64,000 nucleotides of DNA from Guillardia theta CCMP2712 (Eukaryota; Cryptophyceae; Pyrenomonadales; Geminigeraceae), in NCBI RefSeq assembly GCF_000315625.1, contig NW_005434671.1, positions 1 through 64,000 of the forward strand. Reading direction: 5' to 3'. The position numbers and the translations under genes were made by a program. Position 1 is the first letter of the stretch. The number at the start of each line of letters is the position of its first letter. The notes under the pieces were generated by a model. That model made no database searches, was not told the DNA's origin, and saw only the letters and a list, made by a program, of their open reading frames with translations. Below are positions 42,593 to 54,100 of this stretch, one piece after another.

Positions 42593-44336
42593 ATGGACTC
42601 CGACGAGCACGAAAGATCGTCTTGTACGTCAATCAGTGAAGTCAGTAAGTGCCTTGTCGCTCCATCCCTTGACTGTTTCAGCAGCAAGCCATGCTGGACA
42701 TCGAGCCTCACTTGAGAAAGTTCCACCTCGACTTCAAAGAATTCTTTGAAGGAAAAGGAGGAGGAGGAGCGACCATGCTTGCCAACGTGGCTGAGCACTC
42801 GGTCAGCCGCATGCCTTCCTGTCTAGGTCCTCACCCTCCTCTTCCTCAGGCTACACTGTTTTGGCTGCATGACGGAGGAGAGCAGGGAAGGTGGAAATGA
42901 CGGAGGGCAAGGGCAAACCAACTGACAGCTTTTCTCAGGCAATGGCTGACCATAATGCACAAGATCGCGCTGGAGTGGCTCAAGTTTGTCTTTCCCAACG
43001 CTCCCGCCATGAGAGGTCACCAGTGGTTCGAGATGTCGCCCGACGCCGCTCCTTTCAACGGCTCCAAGAATCAGAGCTACGAGAGCAGCACCTTCTTCGT
43101 TGAGGACAAGGAGAGTCTACAGAGGAGCGTTGACTACCTCCTACGGGCTGTCGACCTCGAGATCAGAAATGGCATCGAGCCTAGCCGGGTGAACGTTCTG
43201 CCCCTCTTGTTTCACTCATGACTATTCCCGCAGATTTTCTTGGCAGGCTTCGGGCAGGGAGGAGCTCTAGCCTTGGCCGCGGCAGTCCAGAGCGAGCACA
43301 AGCTGGGAGCTGTCTTTGCGCTGAGCACCTGGTTTCCGAGGGCCTGTCGCTTCTTGGCGAGGAACGAGACCAAGTTCCCCAACGTGCGTGAGGGATCAAG
43401 TGGAAGGGGGGGAGATGACAAGCTGCCATAGGTACCGATTCACATCCTTCATGGCGAGGAAGACCCCGAGCTGCCTCCGGTCTTCGTCAACTACACGGCA
43501 ACTGAGCTCTATGGTACCGCCCCGTCCTTGTTTCCTCTTCCTCGGTGACGAGATAGCAGCCTGCGGGTTCCGAGACATCAACATCGACATGTACCTGGAG
43601 CTAGGGCATCTCTGCCATGCCACAGAAGTGAGTCTTGGCTCAGCCGAGCTCGCATCCAGCAGCCCCTGACCAGCGAGCCCAGGTGGAGCATATCAGAAAT
43701 GTCATCCTCCAGCAGGCACCAAAGCCGAAAGGATCAAAGTATGAGTACATCCCCCCCGACCAGTTCCTCGACTACTCTCAGTCGTCTCGCTCTACGGGTG
43801 AGTAGGTTGCCGCATAAGGAGGGAGGAGGAGACGAGAGGAGGGAGGAGAAGGAGAGAGGAGGGAGGAGGAGGAGGAGGGAGGAGAGGAAGGAGGAAGGAG
43901 GAAGGAGGAGAGGGGACCAAGAGAAGGAAGGCTAGAGAGGGAGATTAATGGACAGTATCGAGAGCGACAGGGAAGGGAAAGGCAGCTCGGAAGGCAGGGG
44001 CAGAGGGAGTGAGAGAAATCGATTAGACTGATTGACGAGTTACAGGACGGAGCCTAAAGGAGCGGAGATCAGCTCCGCTTGCCCCCATACAGTTCAATCT
44101 GAGCAGCGCTCCCAAGATCCCTCAACTTCCGGCTCAAGGTAGCTTCATGCATGCGCTGCCCTTGTTGACGGTTGGGCCAAGGTTCCAGAAGGAAGTTATC
44201 ATCCTCCGAATCTGAGAACGATCTTGTGCTGGACGACGAGAACGAGGAGGACGAGCAGGGAGATCAAAATGAGGATGACGACGAGGACGAGGATGACGAC
44301 GAGGACGAGGATGAAGAATATGAGGAAGAAGACTGA
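42593..44336 (+). CDS. Acyl-protein thioesterase-like alpha/beta hydrolase lacking the nucleophile Ser
   Basis: About ten exons with short introns. Family landmarks appear in order: ATLFWLHDGGEQGRQW (oxyanion region), FVFPNAPAMRGHQWFEM, IFLAGFGQGGALALAAAVQ, VPIHILHGEEDPELPP (Asp) and YLELGHLCHATE (His). These match APT1/LYPLA-type esterases that remove palmitate from proteins. The usual G-F-S-Q-G nucleophile elbow reads G-F-G-Q-G, so the catalytic Ser is Gly and the protein is probably inactive or works differently. A disordered section and a strongly acidic tail (DDDEDEDDDEDEDEEYEEED) follow. The start at 42593 is the first Met of this part; the frame upstream can be spliced to the Myb/SANT gene. 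One intron holds a long polypurine tract. Confidence 0.75.
43816..43947. repeat. Polypurine (GGA-rich) tract in an intron
   Basis: About 130 bp of almost pure G and A, built of GGAGGA and GAGAGG words, lies within the intron between about 43799 and 44045 of the thioesterase-like gene. Such tracts can form triplex or slipped structures. Confidence 0.85.
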
Positions 44337-44377
44337 AGTCAGACATCGACCTTACCATCGGCAACCTGTACTTTGTG

Positions 44378-45559
44378 CTAGAGCGTGATTCCGCCATCTA
44401 TCTCCACTACTCGACCTGTAAAATAGTTGCATTCTAAGATGAATTTCAGACCCTGCCAAACTTCGTCTTCCTGCTCTCGTCATCAGTGCGGCACATTCAA
44501 TGTCCTTTTGACCTCACCTGACCCAGTCGTCCTAGCGGGACTTTTGCTATGAGCTCGTCAAGTAAATTCTTCGGAACGGAATCCAATATTTGAGTCTACG
44601 ATATCATCAGAGATGTTTTCAAGAGCAAGACATTCAGATCACATGTACAACTCCAGGTGCAATGGCTCCCACCCTGATGTTGTGTTTCGCCAGCTCCTTT
44701 GCCCACACGACGGTGTCAGCTGCCTGCCATCCGCGTCATGCCATCGCCGAGCAGCCTCAAGTTCACCAGCCCAGCCTTTGCCGCGCTGTAGTTGCTCTGA
44801 AAGACATACCCTGCGCCCAGAGCTCAACCGCCTTGAGAGTTGCATCGTTGCGCTACCGTTACGGGCGGAGGAGCTTATGTTCACGATGACGCCTTCCTGG
44901 CCCGAGCCGATCATCCGAGAAGCAAACTCCCGAGCACACAGAAAAGGAGCCTGAAGAACGTCACCCGCGACCCTCCTCGTGCAAGGCTTCACAGTCAGGT
45001 TGATCGAGATGACAGCATCCCACTCCTCCTTGGACATCCCATGCATCCCCTTACCGCTGGACTGCCGGGAGACGGTGAGTCAAATCAGCCATCATGTGTC
45101 AAGTCGGCACCTTGTCTCGCTTCACCAGGGCCTTGTCGCGAAGGATCCCCGCATTGTTGACCAAGACCTTGTCAGCAGAGTCAGGCAAACACCTTATACG
45201 ACTGTGCTCAGATCACGTTGCTTCCCGCCATGCTCTTCTCCGCCGCTTCGAATATAGACCTGACGCTGTCTTCCTTTGAGATCTGGCAGTAGAATCAATC
45301 TGAACAAGATAGTCGATCGAGATCGGCATTACATCTGCAGTCTGGACATGAAACTTTGAGCTCTTCAATCCCTCTTTGAGTTGTTCTAATCTCGCAGAGT
45401 TGACGTCAACCGCAAGCACACTTGCTCCATTCTCGAGCAATCTCCTGTGCATAAAAAAGTGACACTCTGATGTTGAATGCCTTAACTTTACCTGCAGAAC
45501 GTGCTTCCTAGCCCTCCTGCTGCGCCAGTCACGATGGCTCGAACATTGGGAAGAAGCAT
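44378..45559 (-). CDS. Short-chain dehydrogenase/reductase (SDR, FabG-like)
   Basis: About ten small exons from ATG 45559. In order, the following are visible: the nucleotide-binding motif TGAAGGLG, VLAVDVNSARL, the NNAG motif (VLVNNAGILRD), SKEEWDAVISINLT, VIVNISSSA (catalytic Ser region), YSAAKAG (catalytic Tyr and Lys), ELAKHNIRVGAIAPGVV and a C-terminus ending FTGRVVEIDGGITL. This is a complete classical SDR. The closest general resemblance is to 3-oxoacyl-ACP or acetoacyl-CoA reductase types, using NAD(P)H; the substrate cannot be fixed. No targeting leader is evident. The exon after YSAAK is uncertain (a very short intron of about 28 bp is needed). Its stop lies 41 bp from the convergent hydrolase gene's stop. 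Confidence 0.85.
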
Positions 45560-45837
45560 ACGGCCTAATAGAGATGATCGCTCAATGTATCAAGAGCAAA
45601 ACAATGACAATTTGAATCATTGACCCAACTTACTACACTCAAATTCAACTACCAACTCATCACTCATCTCTACCCTCTCTATTGGCTTGCAATCATGTTG
45701 GCTGTCGGCTCCTTTGTGACATGCTCATGTTCCGCTACTTCTTCGCAAACGCCATGGCTCCATCATCGTTTTCGTCTCTTCTCTCTCTCCTGCATGGCAG
45801 GCCTGCAACAAACTCTGCAACAAACTCCCGGAGGCTC

Positions 45838-45988
45838 TTGCGGGCCCGGGCCCGGGCACTCTGAACTCCGGTCCCCGGCCGCCCTCGCGGGCCCGGGCCC
45901 GGGCGACTCCGGCACGGTCGGAGTCAAACCATTTACTCAAAGTGAACGGTTAACTGAAATCAGTACGAGGACGTTTACTCAAAGTGAG
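45838..45988. repeat. Dispersed GC-rich repeat with TTTACTCAAAGT motif
   Basis: Two GCGGGCCCGGGCCCGGGC blocks (45840-45857 and about 45887-45904) are followed by two TTTACTCAAAGTGA motifs, between which runs AACTGAAATCAGTACGAGGAC, the reverse complement of the sequence at 39232-39253. It belongs to the family at 26662, 39231 and 58195. Confidence 0.85.
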
Positions 45989-47990
45989 AAGGGTAATAAT
46001 CCATTCTTAAACAGATAGAACTTCTTGACCAAATTTGATTGATGCAAGAAAGCGGCTTGGATTTACGAATGACCTCGGCTACAGATTTCAACATTTCTTC
46101 AGGGTTGGGAGTTGGGTATCGTTGGTTGCTGTTAACTTGCCCATGGCGTTGAGTTTCCTCAAGTCTGTGCAAAGACGATACTATGATAGCTGGATGGATC
46201 TGTTGCCCATAGGGGGCTTATGGGCACTGCCGCACCGCAGACCTTAGACCTTAGGATTAGCTCCTGGTACAAATGTTTTAGTCAAAGGGAGGGCTAATCC
46301 CCTGCTAAGGTCGCCCAGGGGATTAGCAATCATGTAACGTGCGACTCGGAGGCCTCCAGACAAATGATAGAGGCAGCAGGTTGACACTTGCACCCAGCAT
46401 ATCAAGTTGACATACACTGACGTTCCTCGGCTTTCTGGCGTGATGACACGTGTAGATCCAGGGCGTTGCCAAGTCAAGCCGTTTCTGGGGCTTTTGCGAG
46501 ACATGAAACCTCCTGGACTTTCAACAGAGAGGCGATGACGAAGAGGAGAACAGCAAGGAGAGAAGACAAAAGCAAAGGAGGGACACAAAGAATACACACA
46601 GTACAAGACGAAATAGCAGAGCCAGGCATGGACACAGAAAATCACACGAACCATCCCGTGCATGTTTCCTGTCTACATCCTTGGGCCCTCAACCATGCGA
46701 GCGTGATCTTGCTGCCCTGCTCGATCGCCCCGGAGCCTGCCGCCTTGCTCCTGGCGGCCATGACGCTCCCCAGCAGAAGTGCTGGCGTTGCTTCAGCCTT
46801 CCTTGCCGTGTTCCCGATGTCGTCTTGGATTGCACTCGTGGAGGATCCAGGCAAGGGGGCTTCACTTGACGGACCATGCAGAGACGTGGGCGATCTTGAC
46901 GGTAGAGCGGGGGGCGGGGAGGGGGGACATGCTTGCGCGAGCGAGGGAAGGGGAGGGAAGGTAGCGAGGAGGGAGGGGAGGGAGTCTGTAAGTAAGAGGG
47001 GGGCGGAAAGCTTCATATCTGATGGGGAGCAGTTACGGAGGTCTGGATGTTAGGAGACACAGTCGGAGGCCCGTCACTTCAGGCCCGGGCCTGGGAGTCA
47101 GCACCAGCCTGACCGAGGCTGCGCGAACTGACTTTGAGAGTCAGAAACGTTTGAAGCCTTGTGTCAAGTTGAGGCTGGGCAAGGCTTCAAGTTGATTTGA
47201 CATGAGCAGCAAGGCTTCAAGTTGACTGGCCGCTGTCTGACGGAGACCGCAAGTCTTCACGGTGCTGCCAAGTTGCCCTCGGCCCCGCCAGCTCTTCATT
47301 GTTTTCCCCACTGGAGTTTGCCTCCTTCAAGCGTCAGCTTCCATATCAGAGGGGCGGGGAAAGTTTCACACCTCAAGCAGGGGGTAGTCTATCTGCTTGT
47401 TACATACCCCTCCTTCAAGCGGACGAGCAGGATCTGGCCCTCCCTCCCCTACTGGCTTCCTTCCTGAGGGTGCATCAGGCCCTGGTTGGTCGTGGAGTGC
47501 TGCAACATATCCCCTCGGTGACCTGATGACGCACATCTAACGTCTGAGCAACGAGATCCATCGCCTGCTCTCTTTCAACTCGCGGGCGGACCTCCTTTTC
47601 TTCCCCACCAGCATTCAGTCACAGGACGGTTGATGCAGACTTCCCCGCCTCATCTTGAGGAGCGGCGCACTTATCTCAGGTTAAGGCAGCTCTCCTCCGG
47701 GCTCATGGCAGCTACACTGTGGAGCTCTATCCCCCCGAGTCAAGGAGTCAGTCTTCTTGCCCGTTCCCCCTGGAGCCCCTCCTCCGGAAGACTCAGAACC
47801 CTCAGCGGCGCTTGCAATACTCTCTGATGCAGGCCGCCAACGTTCACCCTTCCAACAGGTGCCCCATCCACTTCGCACGAGGGGTCGACCGCTTCCTCCA
47901 TGGGCTGCCCCCGGCCAGCCTGCCTCCCACCTGTGATCGCTGTGCTGCAGCTTTAGACCCATCAGCACCACCGCGCACGAGCAGTGTACT
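45989..47990. other. Repeat-rich region without a clear gene
   Basis: Several long frames exist on both strands (for example plus 46466-47053 and minus 46642-47016) but they are low in complexity, rich in Pro/Ser or Arg/Gly, and have no splice context I trust. From 47050 to 47240 GC-rich words (GGCCCGGGCC) and two copies of AGCAAGGCTTCAAGTTGA occur. From about 47600 a faint frame on plus (QVKAALLRAHGSYTVELYPPE) may belong to the following fragment. Confidence 0.4.
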
Positions 47991-48470
47991 GTGGTTCTTT
48001 GCGACATCTGCGCTGGCATCGTCACGAAGCTTCACCATGAGGGTGCAGTCAAAGATCTGATCCTGAAAGCATCACAAACGTTCTACGAGTTCCCGAAATC
48101 GTATGGAGCGATGAAGGATATGGTGATCACTTACAACACATACTGCAAGCCCAAGGCTCGAAACTTTCCGTGCATGGATGCCTTGTCCTTATCGAAGAGC
48201 GGGGTACTGTACATGTTCCAGATGACAGGGGCGGGGAAGCATCCGATCAAGCTTGAACCTCTTTATCAAATCTTGAAGGCCTTGCGAGTCAAGAACACGA
48301 TTGAAAGCGTATGCTTTGTGTTTGTTCTACCTGAACACCTGGAACGAAAGCGCTCCAGGAGACGAGCTCAAAGCTTCAAGTTTGAGGGGTCAATACCAAA
48401 GGAGTTGGCAGAGTACAATCTGACGCAGTATTCGATGGTCCTGTCGAAGAGAGTCGCAATAAAAGTTTAA
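47991..48470 (+). pseudogene. C-terminal fragment of a Crinkler/RHS-like protein
   Basis: An open stretch of about 155 codons without a start ATG in its first 35 codons. The sequence FPCMDALSL...GVLYMFQMTGAGKHPIKLEPLYQILKAL...CFVFVLPEHL...LTQYSMVLS follows the order of the C-terminal domain in Crinkler and trypanosomatid RHS proteins (Phe-Gln-Met-Thr core, the LYQILK helix, the VLP strand and the QYxxxL end). Full members have an N-terminal P-loop ATPase part that is not visible here. I treat it as a broken copy, although an upstream exon could supply the missing part. Such genes are often expanded next to mobile elements. Confidence 0.5.
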
Positions 48471-50121
48471 ATAGAGGGAACTAGTGCAAGCCGCCGCCGG
48501 AGCAGTCATAATTCTTAATCTTCTGTAGATGTTACAAGCATGCTGGAGGTCGACAGTACAGTTAAAGATGAGACAAGATCGGCGCACGTATCGATCGAAG
48601 AACTGCTCGGACAAACGAGTTCCATCAACCTCGGCGATCTCAGAAATCATCCACTTGCAATCATGGAGTGAGACAGTGGACGATGACACAGACAAGAAAA
48701 TGTGCTGATGTGATTGACATGTTTGCTGAAATGGACCTATTCTTAAGCTCTTCCTTTAATTGTTCTCTTTTGCGAGGTTTTCAATACAAGGAACCTCCTT
48801 CTTCACCCTAGCGATCAGGGAGAGCTGTCGTTTGCGAACTGATAATCCATACCTTTCTCTAACAATAGGAAGCCAGGGGTATGAGAGAAGAAGGAAGAAG
48901 TAGAGGCGCTTCTATCACAGCAGTTCCCAGGGATCTTGCCGAAACGTTTGTGTTAGAACCTTTTCGTTCTTGTGTAGATGCTTGTTCACTTGGGTGCGTC
49001 AGTAACTTACTTGATCACGTTTGATCTGATGGCGATCGCCTAATTGCAGTACGAGACGCTTGCGTTGACCTCAGCCTGCTTGTACCAGACTGTAGATGAC
49101 ACGTTCAGGCTAAAGGCACCAACCCCTCAAACAATGCACTACTCGATGTCTGAATCTCGCGTGCAAAGAGCCGAATGTAGCGTGATGAGTTTTACAAGCT
49201 GACCTAGAGGTATAATCTATCATCACGAACAACTCTTCTATGCTCAATCAAAGCGTAAAAGGTCGAAGGTATCGGTTGTTCCTCCGTATGTGCTTCCTTC
49301 TAGGCGAGCCTGCACATGACTTGGTGAGCTTGACGATCTCTGCTGCACGAGGCTGGGCCGTCTGACTTGCATCTGCTTACAGCTCATCTCAAGCTGAGCT
49401 TCATGAACAATGCTTGCCTCTGACGTTCAACGAGAGCTCCACGCGGCAAGTTAGAAGGAATTGAGAGCACAGGCCAAGTGGATCGGACGTTGTTATGCAG
49501 GAGGGAGATGCGACTTTGCTGAGACAGAGGAGGTGAATGCCTGCCATGCTCTGGGGATGAGCCTCGAGTAGAGGTCGGGGATGCCAATGAGGTCAGTAGT
49601 TGCTTGCTGGATGAGGAGAGTGAGATGAGCTGGCAGATGAGCTTGGCAGCGTCTGCGGGAGCCAAGTGTCTGTGCGTCTGGTTCGGGTCTTTGTTCCCTT
49701 CTTGTCTCGTACGTGCCATCGCAGCCTGGTCAGAGCGGCTGGGGTGCGGGACTTGGTCAGCCTCCTCCGGGATGAGGAAACGAACGATCGCACGCGTAGA
49801 GGGCGAGGAGGTAGTGAGAGTTTGCGCTGGTGGCAGCGATGGAGCAAGAAGACAAGGAGAAACAAACTTCGAGAAATCCAAACTCCACCCTAGTTGATGC
49901 GTGCAGGCGACTGTGATAGCATTGTATGCCGTGGGAATGAGCCAGTGGAAGAGCGGAGAGCGGAGAGCGGAGAGTTGAGAGCGGAGAGGAAGGAAGATAT
50001 CGACAAGGGGGGAAGAGCAAAGAAGGTTTCGTGTTGATCTCAAAGCAGGAGGTTTCTTGTCGCAGGTTTCACGTCATGCGCTAACTTTCACTCGTTCACA
50101 CTCTGACCATTAGTTGTCTCG
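48471..50121. other. Long intergenic region, no supported gene
   Basis: A 219-codon frame on the minus strand (49384-50043) is Ser/Pro/Leu-rich and contains the translation of a GGAGAGC simple repeat at about 49949-49993; I consider it fortuitous. No splice-supported gene or RNA gene was found. Confidence 0.4.
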
Positions 50122-51133
50122 TCAAGCCATGTCGTCGCCCTCTTTCTTCACCTCTGCTGCATTCTTGTCATCACTGCGACGAGCCTTGCGCCACCGATCG
50201 TCAACAAACTTCACCAGCTGCCTGTTGCAGCGCCTTGCCATTTGCCATGCGCTCTCGCCGATCGTGTCGGAGAGCGTCTGGATGATAGGGAAGACAAGGA
50301 TGAAGATGTTGGCGAGAACGAGGAGAGCCTGTACGATGTCTAGCTCGTAGGAAGTTGAATCTTCTCGCAGCTCCTCGACAGTGAGCAGTTTGATGCTGTT
50401 GCCATCTGCAGACATGGTCAGCGGAGGGCCGAAGACGAGATGGAGTCTTACAGAGCAAGGTGGCGAAGTTGGCAATGAGCGCAAAGAACATCATGTGGTC
50501 CAGCGACGGGTCTTGAAAGGGCTTGAGGTAACTGTGGGCGGCTAGGGAGAGGAACAGCAGCATGAGCCCAACGGAGATCTGAAAGATTGTGCCAGTGAAG
50601 CAGAAACTGATAAAGATGCACGTGAAGAACCTCCGGACGAGCTCGAAGACTTCAAACCACCAGAAGTTCACTTCGTACATGGAGAAGAGAAACCCAGCGA
50701 TGCTAAGTGCATACTTCTCCGATTTCAACATGTTGGTGTCTTCTTCTCCTGTTTTGTCTCCTTTTTCTCTTGCTGATCCTGCTCCTTCTGCTGTTGCTGC
50801 TCCTTCTGCTCCCTGTTTTCCTTCTCCTTTCCCCTCTCCTTCCTCCGCTCCTGCTCCTTCTCCTTCTTCCGCTCCTGCTCCTGCTCCTGCTCCTGCTGCC
50901 GGTCCTGCTGCTTCTACTACTTCGCTTTCTACATCCCCTTTTTCAACGTTTGCCAGCATCTCCTGATGCATGTCCTGTCTTACTTCTGTTGCATTTTTCT
51001 GCTTCTCTGATTCGTTGTTGTTGGCGTTGCTCTCTATGTCCTCCACCCAGATCTTCGTTTCCTCCTCTTCTCGCCCCTCTTTCTCCGTCTCCTTTTCTTC
51101 CCTTATCTCCCCCTCTTGCACCCCGCCTTGCTT

Positions 51134-51169
<36 letters not shown>

Positions 51170-54100
51170 TTCTACTTTGGTGTACCAGCTCACCTTTGCA
51201 ATTGGAACAACTTCTCTCCTGATGATCTCAGTGTACAACAACTGCAGCTGTTCGCGCGCAAAACAACGAGAACCAAGTTCATGCGTCTGATCATTTCCTT
51301 CATCGTTGCCTTTGTCGTTCTCCCCCTCGCTTCTCTTGGGTTTGTTGCAATCTGTCACGCGTCTGCTCCTCTCGGACTTGTCATCCCATTCCTCAACAGT
51401 TCCTCCCTCTCCAAGCTTTTCCTCTGCGGCCTCAGCTACCTCGATACCTTTGTTCGCCAAATCGATAATGGTCATTCCCTCCTTCTCCTCCTCCAGCGAG
51501 ATTTCTTCAGGAGCGACCCTGTGGTGCTGGAACAAGAGCAGAGCGTTTAGCCCTTGTTTCTTCAGCAAGCGCCTTAGCGCTCTGCTCACAGCTCGCACTT
51601 CATCCAGATCCAACAGGTCGATAACGGAGGTTTCCCAGCTCTCCTGCCACTCACGCCTCTTGCTCTCCATGTCCCACTGCAGCCCGACCTCCTTAAGATG
51701 CCCCAGCTCCTGCAGACTTTGGAAAAAGGCGTGCTCCTGCTTTGCTCGCACCAGCGCTGGCACTTTGAGTTGTATGAGGATGTACACGATGAGGAGAGGA
51801 AATCCGACGGGATACACGAGGGTCGTGAAGATGGCCCAGCCATACGCGAAATCCCCTGACGTCCGAGGACAAGGCACGCGAAAGTCTCGGACAAGCCAAG
51901 CTCCGTCCTCCACGAGATCTTGACAGAGAAATGTGCTTAGAACCATGGAGGAGACTGGGATGTAGATGAGGTAGATGAAGAACCTGACCTGTCAGTCAGT
52001 GTCTGCAGATCAAAAGACAAGGTTTACAAGCTCCAGAAGATGAACTTGTGAAAGAGAAGTTGGGAAATGGCTCCTTTGTTCATTCTGTCGAGAACGACTG
52101 TGATTGCGTGGGGAAGGTTCATCAACATGATGGGGGCAAGCGGGGCGAGAGTATACAGAAGGAGCTTGTCGGAGAAGGAGAGGTCAGAAGCTGTGCAGGA
52201 TATTTGAGGGAGAGCAAGGAAATCAAGACTGAAGAATGCAATGTTGGAGAGAAGTCGTGCGATCAGATCAGGCCATTCGATGTTGTAGACAGAGATGAGG
52301 CTGGAGGAGATCTGAACAAAACCTGCAGAATGCTCATTAAGCGCTTGAAGACATGACGATTATCTTGTTACCAATCAAGGTCTTGAGGTATCCAATCTTG
52401 GAGCTATGTTTGTTCACACTTTTACGTATGATGCCCAAGAATCCAGTCTTGGTCCATGCTTTGCATCTCTGTACAACGTCATCTACCTTTCCTGTGAGTC
52501 GTTGTGCCATTGCAAGATGTTTCATCAAAGGCAGCAAGAAAAACCAGCACCTCCAAGACTGACTGTCAGCCTTTCTCTTACATTCACGGAGGAAGCCTTA
52601 CCAGAAGCAGACAAAACATACCAGTGCGAGTACTAGAATAAAAATTCTCACTCCCTCCATCCCTTTGTCGCAGCGCTTGCAGTTGCCATTGCTCAACGCC
52701 CAGAAGAAGTCATCCTTATCTCCTGTCGCCACACAAAGAGCGCATAGCTGAACAGCAGCCGTCAGCCTGGAGGGCGACCCCTCCCTCACTCACCCGCCCT
52801 TGCTGCCCTTGTCTGCACTTGAAGTCCCGCAGGCAGTTCCCATCAGCACATCGATGCGCCTTGAGGGAGATCTCCTTGTTGGTGCGAGGGAGGAGGAGGG
52901 CACTTCTGTTGAACCAGAAGCCGTCTCTGTTCCTGATCTCCTCACCTCCTCCGCATTCAATCCCGTGGGGGCAGCGCATGCAGGAGGGGTTGCTTGAGTT
53001 GCTCCCAGAGAACGCGTACAGGGCGTAGGAGTCAGAGAGGCACTTGTCGCAGGTGGCAAAGGAGGGGAAGCTCAAGCTGTCGGTCTTGAGCACGTAGCCG
53101 ACTGGACACACTGCCTGAGAGACGAATACCTCTGCGACTGACGACACCATCTCCTCCCCTGACACAGCGTCGCTCCCATACGCCTCCAACACTACCGGCC
53201 CCTCTATCTGAGCTGGGAAGGGGCTGGAGGAGGATGGCACAAAGTAAATCTTGAGAGTGACGTTGGTCTGACCCACTCCTTCGTGCAGCGTCATCGCACT
53301 TGACCCCATGACCAGCGAACGTCCGCTCCTGCTTGACGCAGTGGCCGTGCGGATTTGCAAGGAGGAGTCAGTTTTGATCAGCTGACCGTAGAAGTCGAAC
53401 TTTGCAGCTTTGACTTCAAACGCGATGCCGGGGAAGATTGTTGCTTCCTCTATCTGCAGGAGCAGGCGATAAAATCCTGACGCCACACAAGACCCGTAGG
53501 AGGCGTTGTTGGTATGCGAGGCACCACAGAGAACTGCCGGGTCGTCTTCATCTGAATCAGACACTAGCACCGGTTGCACCTTCAACCAGAACACTGCTCC
53601 TCCTCCTCCTCCTTCCGCTCGATTCCTTTGAAACGAGTTTCCTTCTAGCCGTGCAGTGCTCGCTTGCAGGAACAAGGCTCCCCCATCGAGCGCAGCATGA
53701 TTTTCTTGAAAGGAAGAATGTCTGATGATGGCGGTGGCAGAGCTCTCCGTGTGCAGGGCTCCTCCTTGCCCGCCCGAGTTCCGCAAGAAGCTGCTTGACT
53801 GGATCAACAAGTTGGGTCTCGACAAAACAGTAGGAAAGTAGTCGAGAGGTTGGGACTTGATATGAATCGCGCCTCCTCCCTCCCTCGCCTCGCAGCCCTC
53901 AAAGGTCGAACTGACAACATTCATCGTCGACCCCTGCAGCACAACGGCTCCTCCTGCCCCTCCGCTTCTCGATCCGACTATTCTCACGCCAAACAGGTCG
54001 GCAGTTGCACCTCCGTAGACCTGGATACTGCCTCCGTCGTCGTTGGAGGAGCAGCCGACGACCGCGGAATTGTTGAGGTCGAGGTGTGCTTCCAGCCCGA

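Noticed and set aside
46466-47053. 195-codon plus-strand frame and its 124-codon minus counterpart
   Set aside because: Low complexity (Arg/Gly/Glu or Pro/Ser), no splice structure and no recognisable motif.
49384-50043. 219-codon minus-strand frame downstream of the giant surface protein gene
   Set aside because: Ser/Leu/Pro-rich, includes a GGAGAGC simple repeat, and no join to neighbouring exons works.
50707-51222. Leu-rich plus-strand frame with poly-Leu runs
   Set aside because: Antisense of the acidic Glu/Asp-Ala-Gly loop of the surface protein; CTC/CTG runs mirror GAG/CAG codons.
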